The notes: generated by a model not told the origin, from the sequence alone. A stretch of 64,000 nt of DNA from Bradyrhizobium ottawaense (GCF_900099825.1 NZ_LT629693.1:248001-312000), one strand, 5' to 3'. Counted from the stretch's first letter, positions 17,884 through 26,719 are shown. Program-made: numbers and translations.

Positions 17884-17917
17884 AGAGGGCGGAACCGGTC
17901 TCCCGATTCCGCCCTCT
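17884..17917 (-). terminator. Hairpin terminator after rplKA
   Basis: Perfect 11-bp stem AGAGGGCGGAA (17884-17894) with TTCCGCCCTCT (17907-17917) and a 12-base loop. It lies 55 bp beyond the rplA stop. The T tract is weak on the minus strand (GCGTTTG), so termination may be partial. Confidence 0.6.
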
Positions 17918-17921
17918 CTAT

Positions 17922-17975
17922 ATTTTATGCGTAACGCAAGAACGTTAGATTTTATGCGTAACGCAAGAACGTTAG
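17922..17975. repeat. Perfect 27-bp tandem duplication over the rplA stop codon
   Basis: Two adjacent identical copies (17922-17948 and 17949-17975) of a unit starting ATTTTATGCGTAACGCAAG and ending AACGTTAG. The copy at 17949-17975 contains the rplA TAA codon (17972-17974); the other lies in the 3' untranslated region. Confidence 0.95.
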
Positions 17976-18664
17976 CCGAGGATCGTACCCGGCTCGACCT
18001 TGACGCCCGGGCCCATGGTGGAGGAGACCGCCACGCGCTGGATGTAGGTGCCCTTGGAACCGGCCGGCTTCGCCTTGGAGACCGCATCCGCGAGCGCCTT
18101 GACGTTCTGGACCAGCTTCTCTTCCGAGAACGACGCCTTGCCGATACCGGCCTGCACAATGCCGGCCTTCTCGACGCGGAACTCAACCGAGCCGCCCTTG
18201 GCGCCCTTCACGGCGGTGGCGACATCCATCGTCACGGTGCCGATCTTCGGGTTCGGCATCATGCCGCGCGGACCGAGCACTTTACCGAGGCGACCGACCA
18301 GCGGCATCATGTCGGGGGTTGCGATACAACGATCGAAGTCGATCGCACCGCCCTGCACCTTCTCGACCAGGTCTTCGGCGCCGACGACGTCAGCACCCGC
18401 GGCCCTGGCTTCGTCCGCCTTGGCGCCACGGGCGAACACGCCGACGCGCAGCGTGCGGCCGGTGCCGTTCGGCAGATTGACGACGCCACGAACCATCTGG
18501 TCGGCGTGGCGCGGATCGACGCCGAGATTGATCGAGATCTCGATCGTCTCGTCGAACTTCGACTTCGCGCGTTCCTTGACCATCTTGATGGCTTCCGCGA
18601 GCGGATAGAGGTGCTCACGATCGACGCCCTCGCGGGCCTTGCTCAAACGTTTTCCGATTGCCAT
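17972..18664 (-). CDS. rplA: 50S ribosomal protein L1
   Basis: 230 residues, normal length, start [20 protein letters not shown]. The conserved L1 motifs [40 protein letters not shown] and the C-terminal [13 protein letters not shown] are present. L1 forms the mobile stalk at the E site and in many bacteria represses the rplKA mRNA. It follows rplK by six bases, so the two are surely co-transcribed. Its stop codon lies inside a 27-bp tandem duplication. Confidence 0.98.
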   Translation of the reverse strand: MAIGKRLSKAREGVDREHLYPLAEAIKMVKERAKSKFDETIEISINLGVDPRHADQMVRGVVNLPNGTGRTLRVGVFARGAKADEARAAGADVVGAEDLVEKVQGGAIDFDRCIATPDMMPLVGRLGKVLGPRGMMPNPKIGTVTMDVATAVKGAKGGSVEFRVEKAGIVQAGIGKASFSEEKLVQNVKALADAVSKAKPAGSKGTYIQRVAVSSTMGPGVKVEPGTILG

Positions 18665-18670
18665 GACCCG

Positions 18671-19099
18671 TTACCCCGCCACTTCCAGACCCATCGAACG
18701 GGCAGAGCCCTCGACCATCTTCATGGCCGACTCGATGGAATCGCAATTGAGATCCTTCATCTTCTTCTCGGCAATCTCGCGCACCTGCGCCTTGGTCACC
18801 GCGCCGGCCTTGTCGCGGCCCGGAGCTTTCGAACCGGACTGGATCTTGGCGGCCTGCTTGAGGAAGAACGACATCGGGGGGGTCTTCATCTCGAAGGTGA
18901 ACGAACGATCGGCGTAGATCGTGATCACCACCGGAATCGGGGTGTTCTTCTCTTCCTTCTGCGTCTGGGCGTTGAACGCCTTGCAGAATTCCATGATGTT
19001 GAGACCGCGCTGACCAAGCGCGGGACCGATCGGGGGCGAAGGATTCGCCGCACCGGCCGGCACCTGCAATTTCAGGTATCCGGTCACTTTCTTTGCCAT
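18671..19099 (-). CDS. rplK: 50S ribosomal protein L11
   Basis: 142 residues, start [20 protein letters not shown]. The Pro-rich N-terminal [20 protein letters not shown] and the rRNA-binding C-terminal domain ([44 protein letters not shown]) are complete. L11 binds the GTPase-associated centre of 23S rRNA and is needed for stringent-response signalling. First gene of the rplKA pair. Confidence 0.98.
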   Translation of the reverse strand: MAKKVTGYLKLQVPAGAANPSPPIGPALGQRGLNIMEFCKAFNAQTQKEEKNTPIPVVITIYADRSFTFEMKTPPMSFFLKQAAKIQSGSKAPGRDKAGAVTKAQVREIAEKKMKDLNCDSIESAMKMVEGSARSMGLEVAG

Positions 19100-19202
19100 T
19101 TAATCACTCCTGTTGTGCCGGCCGGGGCCGGCGGTTTCAGGTTTCGTGGTTCGGATCAAGAGCGGTTGGCCACCACCCTCTTCCTCCCACGTCCTAGTTT
19201 AC

Positions 19203-19247
19203 GCGAGGACAAGCCTCGCGCTTGCGTTACGCGAAGACGCGCTTCGC
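19203..19247. repeat. Two tandem GC-rich hairpins between rplK and nusG
   Basis: CGCGAGG-acaag-CCTCGCG (19203-19221) and GCGAAG-acgcg-CTTCGC (19231-19247), linked by CTTGCGTTA. The two units look like diverged copies of one element. They sit directly after the nusG stop and may stop or process the secE-nusG transcript. Confidence 0.55.
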
Positions 19248-19255
19248 GCTTTCGA

Positions 19256-19807
19256 TCAGACCTTCTCGACCTGACCGAATTCCAGTTCGACGGGGGTGGC
19301 ACGGCCGAAGATCGACACCGCGACCTTCACGCGCGAACGCGCCTCGTCAATTTCCTCAACCACGCCGGAGAACGACGCGAACGGGCCATCGGCCACGCGG
19401 ACGTTCTCGCCGATTTCGAACGACACCGACGCCTTCGGACGCTCAACGCCTTCCTGCACCTGGTGCAGGATCCGCATCGCTTCGGCTTCCGAGATCGGCA
19501 TCGGCTTGTTTTCGGCGCCGAGGAAGCCGGTCACCTTCGGGGTGTTCTTGATGAGATGAAACGCTTCGTCGGTGAGCTTCATCTTCACCAGCACATAGCC
19601 CGGGAAGAACTTGCGCTCGGCGTCGATCTTGCGGCCGCGACGCACCTCGGTGACCTTTTCGGTCGGCACCAGCACCTGCTCGAACAGATCCTCGAGCCCG
19701 CGCTGCTTGGCCTGCTCGCGGATCGATTCCGAGACCTTCTTTTCGAAGTTCGAATACGCGTGAACGATATACCAGCGCTTGTCCATGGTTTGGGTCCCGG
19801 TGCTCAT
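19256..19807 (-). CDS. nusG: Transcription termination/antitermination factor NusG
   Basis: 183 residues from ATG 19807 (MSTGTQTMDKRWYIVHAYSN); the ATG at 19786 (MDKRWYIV) is a possible shorter start. I prefer 19807 because it overlaps the secE stop as TGATG, which suggests translational coupling. The NGN domain fills the first 115 residues and the C-terminal KOW motif is in GENVRVADGPFASFSGVVEE. NusG binds RNA polymerase, reduces pausing and links transcription to Rho or ribosomes. Confidence 0.97.
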   Translation of the reverse strand: MSTGTQTMDKRWYIVHAYSNFEKKVSESIREQAKQRGLEDLFEQVLVPTEKVTEVRRGRKIDAERKFFPGYVLVKMKLTDEAFHLIKNTPKVTGFLGAENKPMPISEAEAMRILHQVQEGVERPKASVSFEIGENVRVADGPFASFSGVVEEIDEARSRVKVAVSIFGRATPVELEFGQVEKV

Positions 19808-19998
19808 CAGTGGACACCCAGCAGGAAGGTGACGAGGTAGCGAATGATCTGATCCGATGCGAAGAAGAAGATCGAAGCCAGCGCCACCATCACGAACACC
19901 ATGATCGTGGTGATCGTTGTCTCGCGGCGTGTCGGCCAGGTGACCTTGTTGGTCTCCGAGCGCACTTCCTGCAGGAATTTGAACGGGCTGAAAGCCAT
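19807..19998 (-). CDS. secE: Preprotein translocase subunit SecE
   Basis: 63 residues, the short single-helix SecE typical of alphaproteobacteria. Cytoplasmic amphipathic part MAFSPFKFLQEVRSETNKVT with the conserved WPTRRET hinge, then one transmembrane helix (about residues 30-55). SecE clamps SecY in the Sec channel. It overlaps nusG by one base, as in most bacteria, but tRNA-Trp is not directly upstream and lies 2.4 kb away. Confidence 0.97.
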   Translation of the reverse strand: MAFSPFKFLQEVRSETNKVTWPTRRETTITTIMVFVMVALASIFFFASDQIIRYLVTFLLGVH

Positions 19999-20364
19999 CG
20001 TTTGGTAATCCGCGTCCCAAGGAGACGATGTTTGATTTAAGTGAATCCGAACAGCCCTCTAGCGCCCAGCCCTCTCTCGAAGGATGAGCCGCACAGCGGG
20101 CTCGATTGTTCGGGGGAATTTTAAAGCCGCGCCGGATATCCGTTTTAACGGGCCGGCAGCAGGTGGCGGGTATCTACTGCCAGTCGGGCAAAAGGTCAAG
20201 GTCCCGGGGCGCCGCATCGCAACGCCGCCCCAAAGGATATCAACGCCTTAGAGCGGAAGCCGGACACACGCCTGTCGCCTCGGATGGCGCCTTCGGGCCA
20301 CTTGCGGCAGGTATCGCGCGCGGTCATTCTCTCCGAATAACCACAAAAACACTGGGGAGCGACC

Positions 20365-21576
20365 ATGAATATCGCCAAGAAACTGGCAACCTTTGCGGCC
20401 ATCGGCCTTTACGCCGCCCTGACCCCGCCGGCCACGGCCCAGCAACCCGCCCCGCTCAAGATCGGCCTGCTCGGCGATTTCTCGTCGGTCTATGCGGACA
20501 TCGGCGGTCCCGGCAATGTCGAAGCCACCAAGATGGCGATCGAGGAATTCGGCGGCACCATGTTCGGCAAGCCGATCGAGCTGATCACCGCCGACCCGCA
20601 GAACAAGGCCGATGTCGCAGCCTCCTTGGCCCGCAAATGGTACGAGAACGAAGCCGTCGACATGATCATCGACATGCCGACATCGGCGACCGCGCTGGCC
20701 GGCATGGAGATGTCGAAGCAGTTCGAGAAGATCATGATCGTCACCGACACCGCCAGTTCCGATATCACCGGAAAATCCTGCTCGCCCTATACCGCGCACT
20801 GGACCTACGACACCTACGCCAACGCCCACACCGTCGGCAGCGCCATCGTCAAGAACGGCGGCGATAGCTGGTTCTTCATCACCGCCGACTACCTGTTCGG
20901 CCATTCGATCGAACGCGACACCGGCGACGTGGTCCGCGCTGCCGGCGGCAAGGTGCTCGGCAGCGCCCGCGCCCCGCTCAACACCGCGGATTTCTCGTCG
21001 TTCCTGCTGCAGGCGCAGGCCTCGAAGGCAAAAATCATCGGCCTCGCCAATGGCGGCTCCGACACCATCAACACCATCAAGCAGGCTTCCGAATTCGGCA
21101 TCGCGGCCGGCGGCCAGAACCTCGCCGGGATCGTGATGTTCATCTCCGACATTCACAGCCTCGGCCTCAAGCTGGCGCAGGGCCTGATCATTACCGAGGC
21201 GTATTATTGGGACCTCAACGACCGCACCCGCGCGTTCGGCAAACGCTTCTTCGAACGCATGAAGCGGATGCCGACGATGAACCAGGCCGCCACCTACAGC
21301 GCCACGCTGCACTATCTCAACGCCGTCAAGGCGGCCGGCACCAGGGACACCAAGCCGGTACTCGCGAAGATGCGGTCAACACCGGTTCGCGACGCCTTCA
21401 CCGACAACGGCGTGCTCCGCGAGGACGGGCGCATGGTCCACAGCATGTTCCTGCTCGAGGTCAAGAAGCCGGAAGAACCCAAGGCGCCGTGGGATTACTA
21501 CAAGGTGCTGGCGGAAGTGCCCGGCGATCAGGCCTTTCGGCCGATGAAGGACGGCGGCTGCCCGCTGGTGAAATAG
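20365..21576 (+). CDS. ABC transporter substrate-binding protein (LivK-type)
   Basis: 403 residues with a Sec signal peptide (MNIAKKLATFAAIGLYAALT, cleavage near ATAQQ at 25-26). The mature start LKIGLLGDFSSVYADIGGPG is typical of periplasmic type 1 binding proteins of branched-chain amino acid/amide/urea uptake systems (Peripla_BP_6). GGGGAG precedes the start. No permease or ATPase gene is near, so it is an orphan whose partners lie elsewhere; the ligand cannot be read from sequence. The 364 bp upstream shared with divergent secE hold no other gene I can see. Confidence 0.88.
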   Translation: MNIAKKLATFAAIGLYAALTPPATAQQPAPLKIGLLGDFSSVYADIGGPGNVEATKMAIEEFGGTMFGKPIELITADPQNKADVAASLARKWYENEAVDMIIDMPTSATALAGMEMSKQFEKIMIVTDTASSDITGKSCSPYTAHWTYDTYANAHTVGSAIVKNGGDSWFFITADYLFGHSIERDTGDVVRAAGGKVLGSARAPLNTADFSSFLLQAQASKAKIIGLANGGSDTINTIKQASEFGIAAGGQNLAGIVMFISDIHSLGLKLAQGLIITEAYYWDLNDRTRAFGKRFFERMKRMPTMNQAATYSATLHYLNAVKAAGTRDTKPVLAKMRSTPVRDAFTDNGVLREDGRMVHSMFLLEVKKPEEPKAPWDYYKVLAEVPGDQAFRPMKDGGCPLVK

Positions 21577-21588
21577 CGGCGCGTCGAT

Positions 21589-21626
21589 TCGGACGGTTGC
21601 AGCCTAATTTCGAGGCAACCGTCCGA
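21589..21626 (+). terminator. Hairpin terminator after the binding-protein gene
   Basis: Perfect 12-bp stem TCGGACGGTTGC (21589-21600) with GCAACCGTCCGA (21615-21626), then TCCTTT. It starts 13 bp after the stop codon. Confidence 0.65.
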
Positions 21627-21725
21627 TCCTTTGCGGTTTCCATCGCTGTGGAACCGCCAATTTGTTGACGCAGATTTATCGCCTGCTCCGCGGCCGGGGA
21701 TCCCCGCAACGGAGCAGGAATCATA

Positions 21726-22043
21726 ATGGCGTCGTGTCGAATTTGCCGCGGGCTGGCTGCGGCTGCATTTTTCCTCGTGACCCCCATTGCCTCTTTCGCC
21801 CAGGAGAATCAGGGAACCCCCGAACAGCGTGAAGCCTGCACACCGGACGCCATGCGGCTCTGCGGCGCCTATCTGTTCGATCCAAGGAGCGTCGAGGCCT
21901 GCCTTCGGGCCAGCGGGCCGCGGTTGAGCCAACCCTGCTACGACGTGTTCTTCCCGCCGCAGCAAGCCGCCGCGCCCCCGCCTCCGCCGCCGAGGGGCGC
22001 GCGCAAGCGCATGCCACCGCCGCCACAGGAAGACGAGGATTAG
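21726..22043 (+). CDS. Small secreted Cys-rich, Pro-tailed protein
   Basis: 105 residues. Sec signal peptide MASCRICRGLAAAAFFLVTP with a likely cut after SFA/Q near residue 25. The mature part has four cysteines in a pattern EACTPDAMRLCG...VEACLRASGPRLSQPC, seen in rhizobial small periplasmic proteins with Cys-rich repeat-like motifs. It ends in a poly-Pro, then basic, then acidic tail (APPPPPPRGARKR, PPPQEDED). GGAGCAGGA precedes the ATG. Function unknown; probably disulfide-bonded in the periplasm. Confidence 0.7.
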   Translation: MASCRICRGLAAAAFFLVTPIASFAQENQGTPEQREACTPDAMRLCGAYLFDPRSVEACLRASGPRLSQPCYDVFFPPQQAAAPPPPPPRGARKRMPPPPQEDED

Positions 22044-22184
22044 GACGTAACGCGCCGGTCCCGATGCGAACCCAATTGGTTAATGCCGGGTAACGCCTCG
22101 CTTCAAATCCGAACGAGCGCGCACGCGCGTTCTTAAAAATTTGCCGGCACGCTGCGCATTCCATTTACGGGACATGAGACGATC

Positions 22185-22376
22185 ATGGCGCTCAGCCAAA
22201 CCCAGCCTGCTCAGGAAGCATCCCCGGCCGATACCGTCTGGACCGTTCTCGACGCGGCGAACGACCTCGGCGACACCCTCACGGTCGATGCCTGCCGGCG
22301 GGTGATCGACGCTACCCTGCGCGGTCACGAGGCCTCGGCATCCGACATGGCGGTCGTGGCGGCGTTCTTCAGCTAG
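22185..22376 (+). CDS. Small hypothetical protein
   Basis: 63 residues, start MALSQTQPAQEASPADTVWT. No signal peptide or membrane helix; mostly helical, with one cysteine (VDACRRVIDATLRGHEAS). Codon use is like the neighbours (G/C at third positions), which supports real coding. It lies between the Cys-rich protein and convergent tRNA-Trp. I do not recognise the family. Confidence 0.5.
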   Translation: MALSQTQPAQEASPADTVWTVLDAANDLGDTLTVDACRRVIDATLRGHEASASDMAVVAAFFS

Positions 22377-22444
22377 TGTCGTAACGGGGCTAACGATCGG
22401 GTTATGAAATCAGGCCAAGCCTTTGATTAACCCGTGAATTTAAT

Positions 22445-22520
22445 TGGCAGGGGCGGCAGGGCTCGAACCTGCGACAACCGGTTTTGGAGACCGGTACTCT
22501 ACCAACTGAGCTACACCCCT
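22445..22520 (-). tRNA. tRNA-Trp (anticodon CCA)
   Basis: 76 bases with encoded CCA end. Acceptor stem AGGGGTG/CGCCCCT, D arm with AGCTCAGTTGGTAGAGT, anticodon loop CTCCAAA, and T arm GCAGGTTCGAGCCCTGC. All four stems pair. In many bacteria this gene sits just upstream of secE; here three protein genes lie between. Confidence 0.98.
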
Positions 22521-22532
22521 ACAGTGAACCGG

Positions 22533-22560
22533 AATCTATCCCAAGTTCGCGCCGTTTCAA
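22533..22560 (-). promoter_or_regulatory. Promoter of tRNA-Trp
   Basis: Minus-strand TTGAAA (22555-22560), 16-bp spacer, TAGATT (22533-22538), ending 12 bp before the tRNA 5' end. Confidence 0.55.
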
Positions 22561-22682
22561 GCATAGGCCATGCCCCGATTGCAAGGGTGAAGCGCAGCCG
22601 CCGGCATCAAGACCCCCTATCCAAGCCCCGGCTTCTGCGTCAATTTCCTCTCCCATAAGCAACAAGAGCAACGGGAGAGACC

Positions 22683-23906
22683 ATGAACGCCCAGACCGCC
22701 GCCCGGCCAACATCCGCCCCGCAGACCCCCTCCCTCCCGCAGGCCAAGCCGGAAGCGATCGGGCTTTCGAGCAAGCGACTTCAACTGATGTCGGACGCCT
22801 TCAAGCGCGAAGTCGACAAGGGAACCCTGCCCGGTGCGACGGTGATGGTGGCCCGCCGCGGCCAGATCGGCTGGTTCGATGCGATCGGCCGGCAGAATCC
22901 TGCGGCCTCTGCGCCGATGGCGCATGACAGCCTGTTCCGCATCTTCTCGATGACCAAGCCGATCGTCTCGATCGGCATCATGATGCTGGTCGAGGACGGC
23001 CACTTCATCCTGGGCGACCCCGTCGCGAAATTCATTCCGGAGTTTGCCGACCAGAAGGTCGGCATCGAGAACAACGGCAAGCTCGACCTCGTGCCGGTGA
23101 AGCGGCAGATGACGGTGCAGGACCTGCTGCGGCATACTTCGGGCCTGACCTACGACCACACCGGCAATGGTCTGGTCCAGCAACTCTACCAGCAGTCGCG
23201 GCTGCGCAGCCGCAAGATCAGCAACGCCGAGCACGCCACCATCATCGCCGGCATGCCGCTGATCTGCCAGCCTGGCGAGGGATGGAACTACAGCCGCTCG
23301 ACCGACGTCCTCGGCCGCATCATCGAGGTCGTCTCCGGCAAGTCGCTCGGCGCGTTCCTGACCGAGCGCATCCTGGCGCCGCTGCAGATGGCCGAGACCG
23401 CGTTCCACACGCCTGAGGCCAATGCCGGACGTCTCGCCGAACCGTTCCCGACCGATCCCTGGACCGGCGAGAAGGTGCAGCTCTTCAACATGCTGGAGAA
23501 GCCGGTGATGGAATCCGGCGGCGGCGGGCTGGTCTCGACCACGATGGACTATGCGCGGTTCAGCCAGATGCTGCTCAATGGCGGCTCGCTCGACGGCATC
23601 AGGATCGTCGGCCGCAAGACGCTGGAACTGATGGCGTCGGACCATCTCGGCCCCCACGTCAAGGTCGACTCGCCGTTGATGCCGGCCGGTCACGGCTTTG
23701 GCCTCGGCTTCGCGGTTCGGACCCACGACGGCATGGCGCCGTTCTCGGGATCGCGCGGTCAGTTCTTCTGGAGCGGGATGGCCGGAACGTTCTTCTTCAT
23801 CGATCCCGCCGAGGAGCTGTTTTGCGTGTTCATGATGCAGGGCCCGGGCCAGCGCGAATATCTCCGCGCGGTGCTGCGGGATCTGGTCTACGCGGCGGTG
23901 GAGTGA
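22683..23906 (+). CDS. Serine hydrolase of the class C beta-lactamase family
   Basis: 407 residues. SxxK motif S89-M-T-K92 in FRIFSMTKPIVS, second-motif tyrosine Y203 in GWNYSRS, and a late HGFGLGFAV at the position of the third (KTG-like) motif, so the catalytic site is complete in outline. No signal peptide is obvious; the start region is Ala/Gln/Pro-rich. The family includes esterases, DD-peptidases and true AmpC enzymes; the divergence favours an esterase/transesterase rather than a resistance gene. ACGGGAGAG precedes the ATG. Single gene, followed by a palindromic repeat. Confidence 0.88.
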   Translation: MNAQTAARPTSAPQTPSLPQAKPEAIGLSSKRLQLMSDAFKREVDKGTLPGATVMVARRGQIGWFDAIGRQNPAASAPMAHDSLFRIFSMTKPIVSIGIMMLVEDGHFILGDPVAKFIPEFADQKVGIENNGKLDLVPVKRQMTVQDLLRHTSGLTYDHTGNGLVQQLYQQSRLRSRKISNAEHATIIAGMPLICQPGEGWNYSRSTDVLGRIIEVVSGKSLGAFLTERILAPLQMAETAFHTPEANAGRLAEPFPTDPWTGEKVQLFNMLEKPVMESGGGGLVSTTMDYARFSQMLLNGGSLDGIRIVGRKTLELMASDHLGPHVKVDSPLMPAGHGFGLGFAVRTHDGMAPFSGSRGQFFWSGMAGTFFFIDPAEELFCVFMMQGPGQREYLRAVLRDLVYAAVE

Positions 23907-23911
23907 GGTCT

Positions 23912-24030
23912 CGTGCCCCGGATGCGACGCAGCGGTGCGTTGCTAGGCCGGGGCCGCGGCGCGGTTTGACGATCATGGGTCCCGGCTCTGCGGAGCGGCA
24001 CTTCGCGCCGCACCGCGTCCGGGACACGCG
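23912..24030. repeat. Dispersed palindromic repeat, family E
   Basis: GC-rich element starting CGTGCCCCGGATGCGACGC and ending CGCGTCCGGGACACGCG, with inverted ends (GCCCCGGATGCG versus CGCGTCCGGGAC). It lies between two convergent genes, ending two bases before the SDR stop codon. Confidence 0.65.
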
Positions 24031-24032
24031 CC

Positions 24033-24800
24033 TCAGCTAATCGTAGCCCCGCCGTCAATCACGATGGTCTGGCCGGTCATGAAGTCACCGGCCTTCGATC
24101 CCATCAACACCGCAGCACCCGCGATCTCGTCGGGAACGCCGATGCGCAGCAGCGGCGAGCGCGCGGTCGACGCCTTCAGGGTATCGGGATTGTCCCACAG
24201 GGCTTTTGCGAAGTCGGTCTTGATCAGGCCGGGCGCGATGCAGTTCACGCGGATGTTGTGCTTGCCGTATTCGCAGGCGAGGTTGCGGGCGAGCTGCATG
24301 TCGGCCGCTTTCGAAATCGCATAGGCGCCGAGCACGGTCGAGCCCTTGAGGCCGCCGATCGATGACACGATCACGATCGAGCCGTCCTTGCGCTCGATCA
24401 TGTCAGGCACCACCATGCTGATGAGCCAGTTGTTGGCGACGATGTTGTTGTCCAAAATCTTGCGGAACTGATCGTCCGAAATGCCGCCGAGCGGACCGTA
24501 ATACGGATTCGACGCGGCGTTGCACACCAGCACATCGATCTTGCCGAAGGCGCGCTTGGATTCGTTGACGAGGTTTTGCAGGTTTTCCTTGCTGGAAATA
24601 TTGGCCGCGATCGCGACCGCCGTGCCCTTGCCGAACTTGTCGTTGATCTCCTTGGTCACCTGGTCGCAGACGTCCTGCTTGCGCGAGGACACCACGACCT
24701 TGGCGCCGTGCTCGGCCATCCGTTCGGCGATGGCGCGGCCGATGCCGCGCGTCGAGCCGGTGATGACGGCAACTTTCCCCGACATATCGAACAAGGTCAT
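24033..24800 (-). CDS. SDR family oxidoreductase
   Basis: 255 residues, classical short-chain dehydrogenase. Cofactor motif TGSTRGIGRAIAERM at residues 14-28, NAAS at about 92-95, catalytic Ser in VSSIGG, Tyr/Lys in YAISKAA (YxxxK), and the C-terminal FMTGQTIVIDGG. Basic residues after the first strand (SSRKQD) favour NADP(H). Similar to 3-oxoacyl-ACP reductase-like and alcohol-oxidising SDRs; substrate unknown. About 840 bp downstream on the same strand of the histidine phosphatase start, so perhaps in one transcript with it. Confidence 0.88.
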   Translation of the reverse strand: MTLFDMSGKVAVITGSTRGIGRAIAERMAEHGAKVVVSSRKQDVCDQVTKEINDKFGKGTAVAIAANISSKENLQNLVNESKRAFGKIDVLVCNAASNPYYGPLGGISDDQFRKILDNNIVANNWLISMVVPDMIERKDGSIVIVSSIGGLKGSTVLGAYAISKAADMQLARNLACEYGKHNIRVNCIAPGLIKTDFAKALWDNPDTLKASTARSPLLRIGVPDEIAGAAVLMGSKAGDFMTGQTIVIDGGATIS

Positions 24801-24918
24801 GTCTCTCTCCCAGATGTTGATCCAGCTCTGCGCCGGTTTTGGTTTTTCGCTTTTTAAATAAGCAGTCTTTGCGAGCTAAGCAGCCTTTGCGGCCTTCGAC
24901 AACCGCAGCCCGCCGAAC

Positions 24919-25641
24919 TCACGCGAGCTTGGTGGGCGCAATCTCCGGTCCCGCCGGCTGATGCATGGCGTTGTGCGAGGCGTCCGCGATCCACGGCTGC
25001 TGGTTGACCATCGGCAGCCGCCAGCCGTCGTGGCCGGCGCTTGAAATATGATCGAGCCGCGTCACCGAACAATTGTCGATGTCGAACACCAGACCCTTTT
25101 CCGGCTGGCCGCCGAGCGCAAGACCGACTGCGGCCTTGATCGTACCACCATGCGCGACGGCGATGACGTCCCTGCCCGCCTGTTCGGCATTGATGCGCAC
25201 GATCGCGCCGCAGACGCGGTTATAGAGGTCCATGAAACTCTCGCCGCCCGGCGCCGGCTCGTCGATTGCGGCAAACCAGTGGCTGCCGACCGGACGGCTG
25301 GCCAGGAACGCGGCGCGGTTCATGCCCTGCCATTCGCCGAGATGCTGCTCGGCGAAGTCTTTCACATGCGGCATCGCCGAAGGCTTGGGAAAACCGGCGG
25401 CCCAGATCGCGTCGGCGGTCTGATGCGTGCGCTTCAGCGTGCTTGCATACCAGACCGCGTTGCGCGGCAGGATTTTCCCGACCGCGTCGAACACCACGCG
25501 ATCGCTGGTGTCGCAACCGAGATCCTTCTGGCCGTAGATGCAGCCATTGTCCTCGCGAACCGGCGCGTGGCGCACCCACCACCACCGCGTCGTGACCACG
25601 CCCGCTTTCGGAGCTGCAACTGATTTGTCGGTATTGGACAT
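24919..25641 (-). CDS. Histidine phosphatase family protein
   Basis: 240 residues from ATG 25641 (MSNTDKSVAAPKAG). The phosphoglycerate-mutase-fold RHG-type motif is VRHAPVREDNG (catalytic His near residue 26), followed by STLKRTHQTA with the conserved Arg, and the second histidine is in VIAVAHGGTIKAA. CobC-like/alpha-ribazole phosphatase-type small histidine phosphatase; no cobalamin genes lie nearby, so that role is unproven. The next gene (25780) is divergent. Confidence 0.85.
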   Translation of the reverse strand: MSNTDKSVAAPKAGVVTTRWWWVRHAPVREDNGCIYGQKDLGCDTSDRVVFDAVGKILPRNAVWYASTLKRTHQTADAIWAAGFPKPSAMPHVKDFAEQHLGEWQGMNRAAFLASRPVGSHWFAAIDEPAPGGESFMDLYNRVCGAIVRINAEQAGRDVIAVAHGGTIKAAVGLALGGQPEKGLVFDIDNCSVTRLDHISSAGHDGWRLPMVNQQPWIADASHNAMHQPAGPEIAPTKLA

Positions 25642-25779
25642 CGCCAAGGCCCTTCAATACTGTTCGCTGTCGCTGTACGTCAGAGCAGTCAACGTCTCAA
25701 GTGACTTCATCGTTTGAAATCTTGTTTGAATTCCGCATGGCGGAAGCTCCGACAACCATAAACTGACAGGGAGAGATTC

Positions 25780-26565
25780 ATGGGCCGCCTCGAAGGCAAA
25801 TCCGTCATCATCACCGGTGCTGGCAGCGGCATCGGGCGCGCGGCCTCGGTGTTGTTCGCCAGGGAAGGCGCCAAGCTTGTTATCGTCGATCGCGCCGAAG
25901 GCGTGAAGGAAACCGCCAAGCTGGTCGGCGATGCCGGCGGCACCGTCGAGGCCGTGATGGCGGATGCGGGCTCGGAAGCCGACGTGAAGGCCTTCATCGA
26001 CAAGGCGGTCGCCAAATATGGAAGGCTCGATGCGATCTGGGCCAATGCCGGCGTCTCCGGCGGGCTGGTGCCGATCCCCGACCAGACCGTCGAACACTGG
26101 CAGGAAGTGCTGCGCATCAATTTGATCGGACCGTTCCTCGCGATCAAGCATTCGATGCCGCACATGATCAAGCAGAAGTCCGGTTCGATCGTCTGCACCG
26201 CGTCGGTCGCGGGCCTCAAGGCCGGCGCCAGCGGACATCCCTACGGCGCTAGCAAGGCTGGCGTCATCAGCCTGGTGCAGACCACCGCCTATTCGCTGTC
26301 CGGCACCGGCGTACGCATCAACGCGGTCTGCCCCGGCCTGATCGAGACAGGCATGACCAAGCCGGTGTTCGACCGCGCCAAGGAGCGCGGCACCCAGGAC
26401 AAGATCGGCCAGCTCAATCCGCTGAAGCGTCCCGGCCAGCCGCATGAGCTCGCAGCGATGGGCCTGTTCCTGGCGAGCGACGACGCGTCTTACGTCAACG
26501 GCCAGGCGATCCCGGTCGACGGCGGCCTCACCGCGTCGATGCCGTATGCGGGGAAGCCGATTTGA
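25780..26565 (+). CDS. SDR family oxidoreductase
   Basis: 261 residues. MGRLEGKSVIITGAGSGIGR shows the TGxxxGIG cofactor site. NAGVSGG (about 87-93), catalytic Ser in TASVAG, YGASKAGV as YxxxK, and YVNGQAIPVDGGLTAS at the end complete the classical pattern. Asp after strand 2 (VIVDRAEG) favours NAD. CAGGGAGAG precedes the ATG. Substrate unknown. Followed directly by a dispersed repeat. Confidence 0.9.
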   Translation: MGRLEGKSVIITGAGSGIGRAASVLFAREGAKLVIVDRAEGVKETAKLVGDAGGTVEAVMADAGSEADVKAFIDKAVAKYGRLDAIWANAGVSGGLVPIPDQTVEHWQEVLRINLIGPFLAIKHSMPHMIKQKSGSIVCTASVAGLKAGASGHPYGASKAGVISLVQTTAYSLSGTGVRINAVCPGLIETGMTKPVFDRAKERGTQDKIGQLNPLKRPGQPHELAAMGLFLASDDASYVNGQAIPVDGGLTASMPYAGKPI

Positions 26566-26591
26566 TCGGAACGATCCCTGCTCTATCAACC

Positions 26592-26715
26592 GTCGTCCCG
26601 GCCTTGAGCCGGGACCCATAACCACTGATGTCAGTTGCTGAACGAAGTCGTCGACCATCTCGCTAAATATTCTCTGTCACGGCGTATGGGTCCCGGCGTT
26701 CGCCGGGACGACGAC
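26592..26715. repeat. Dispersed palindromic repeat, family A copy 1
   Basis: Starts GTCGTCCCGGCCTTGAGCCG and ends CGTTCGCCGGGACGACGAC. Two hairpin ends flank a middle with GTCGTCGACCATCTCGC. Closely matches 33423-33545 along its whole length. Confidence 0.9.
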
Positions 26716-26719
26716 TGAA

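Noticed and set aside
22683..23906. A beta-lactam resistance gene
   Set aside because: The SxxK and Tyr motifs are there, but the third motif is HGF not KTG and there is no signal peptide, so an esterase-like serine hydrolase is more likely.
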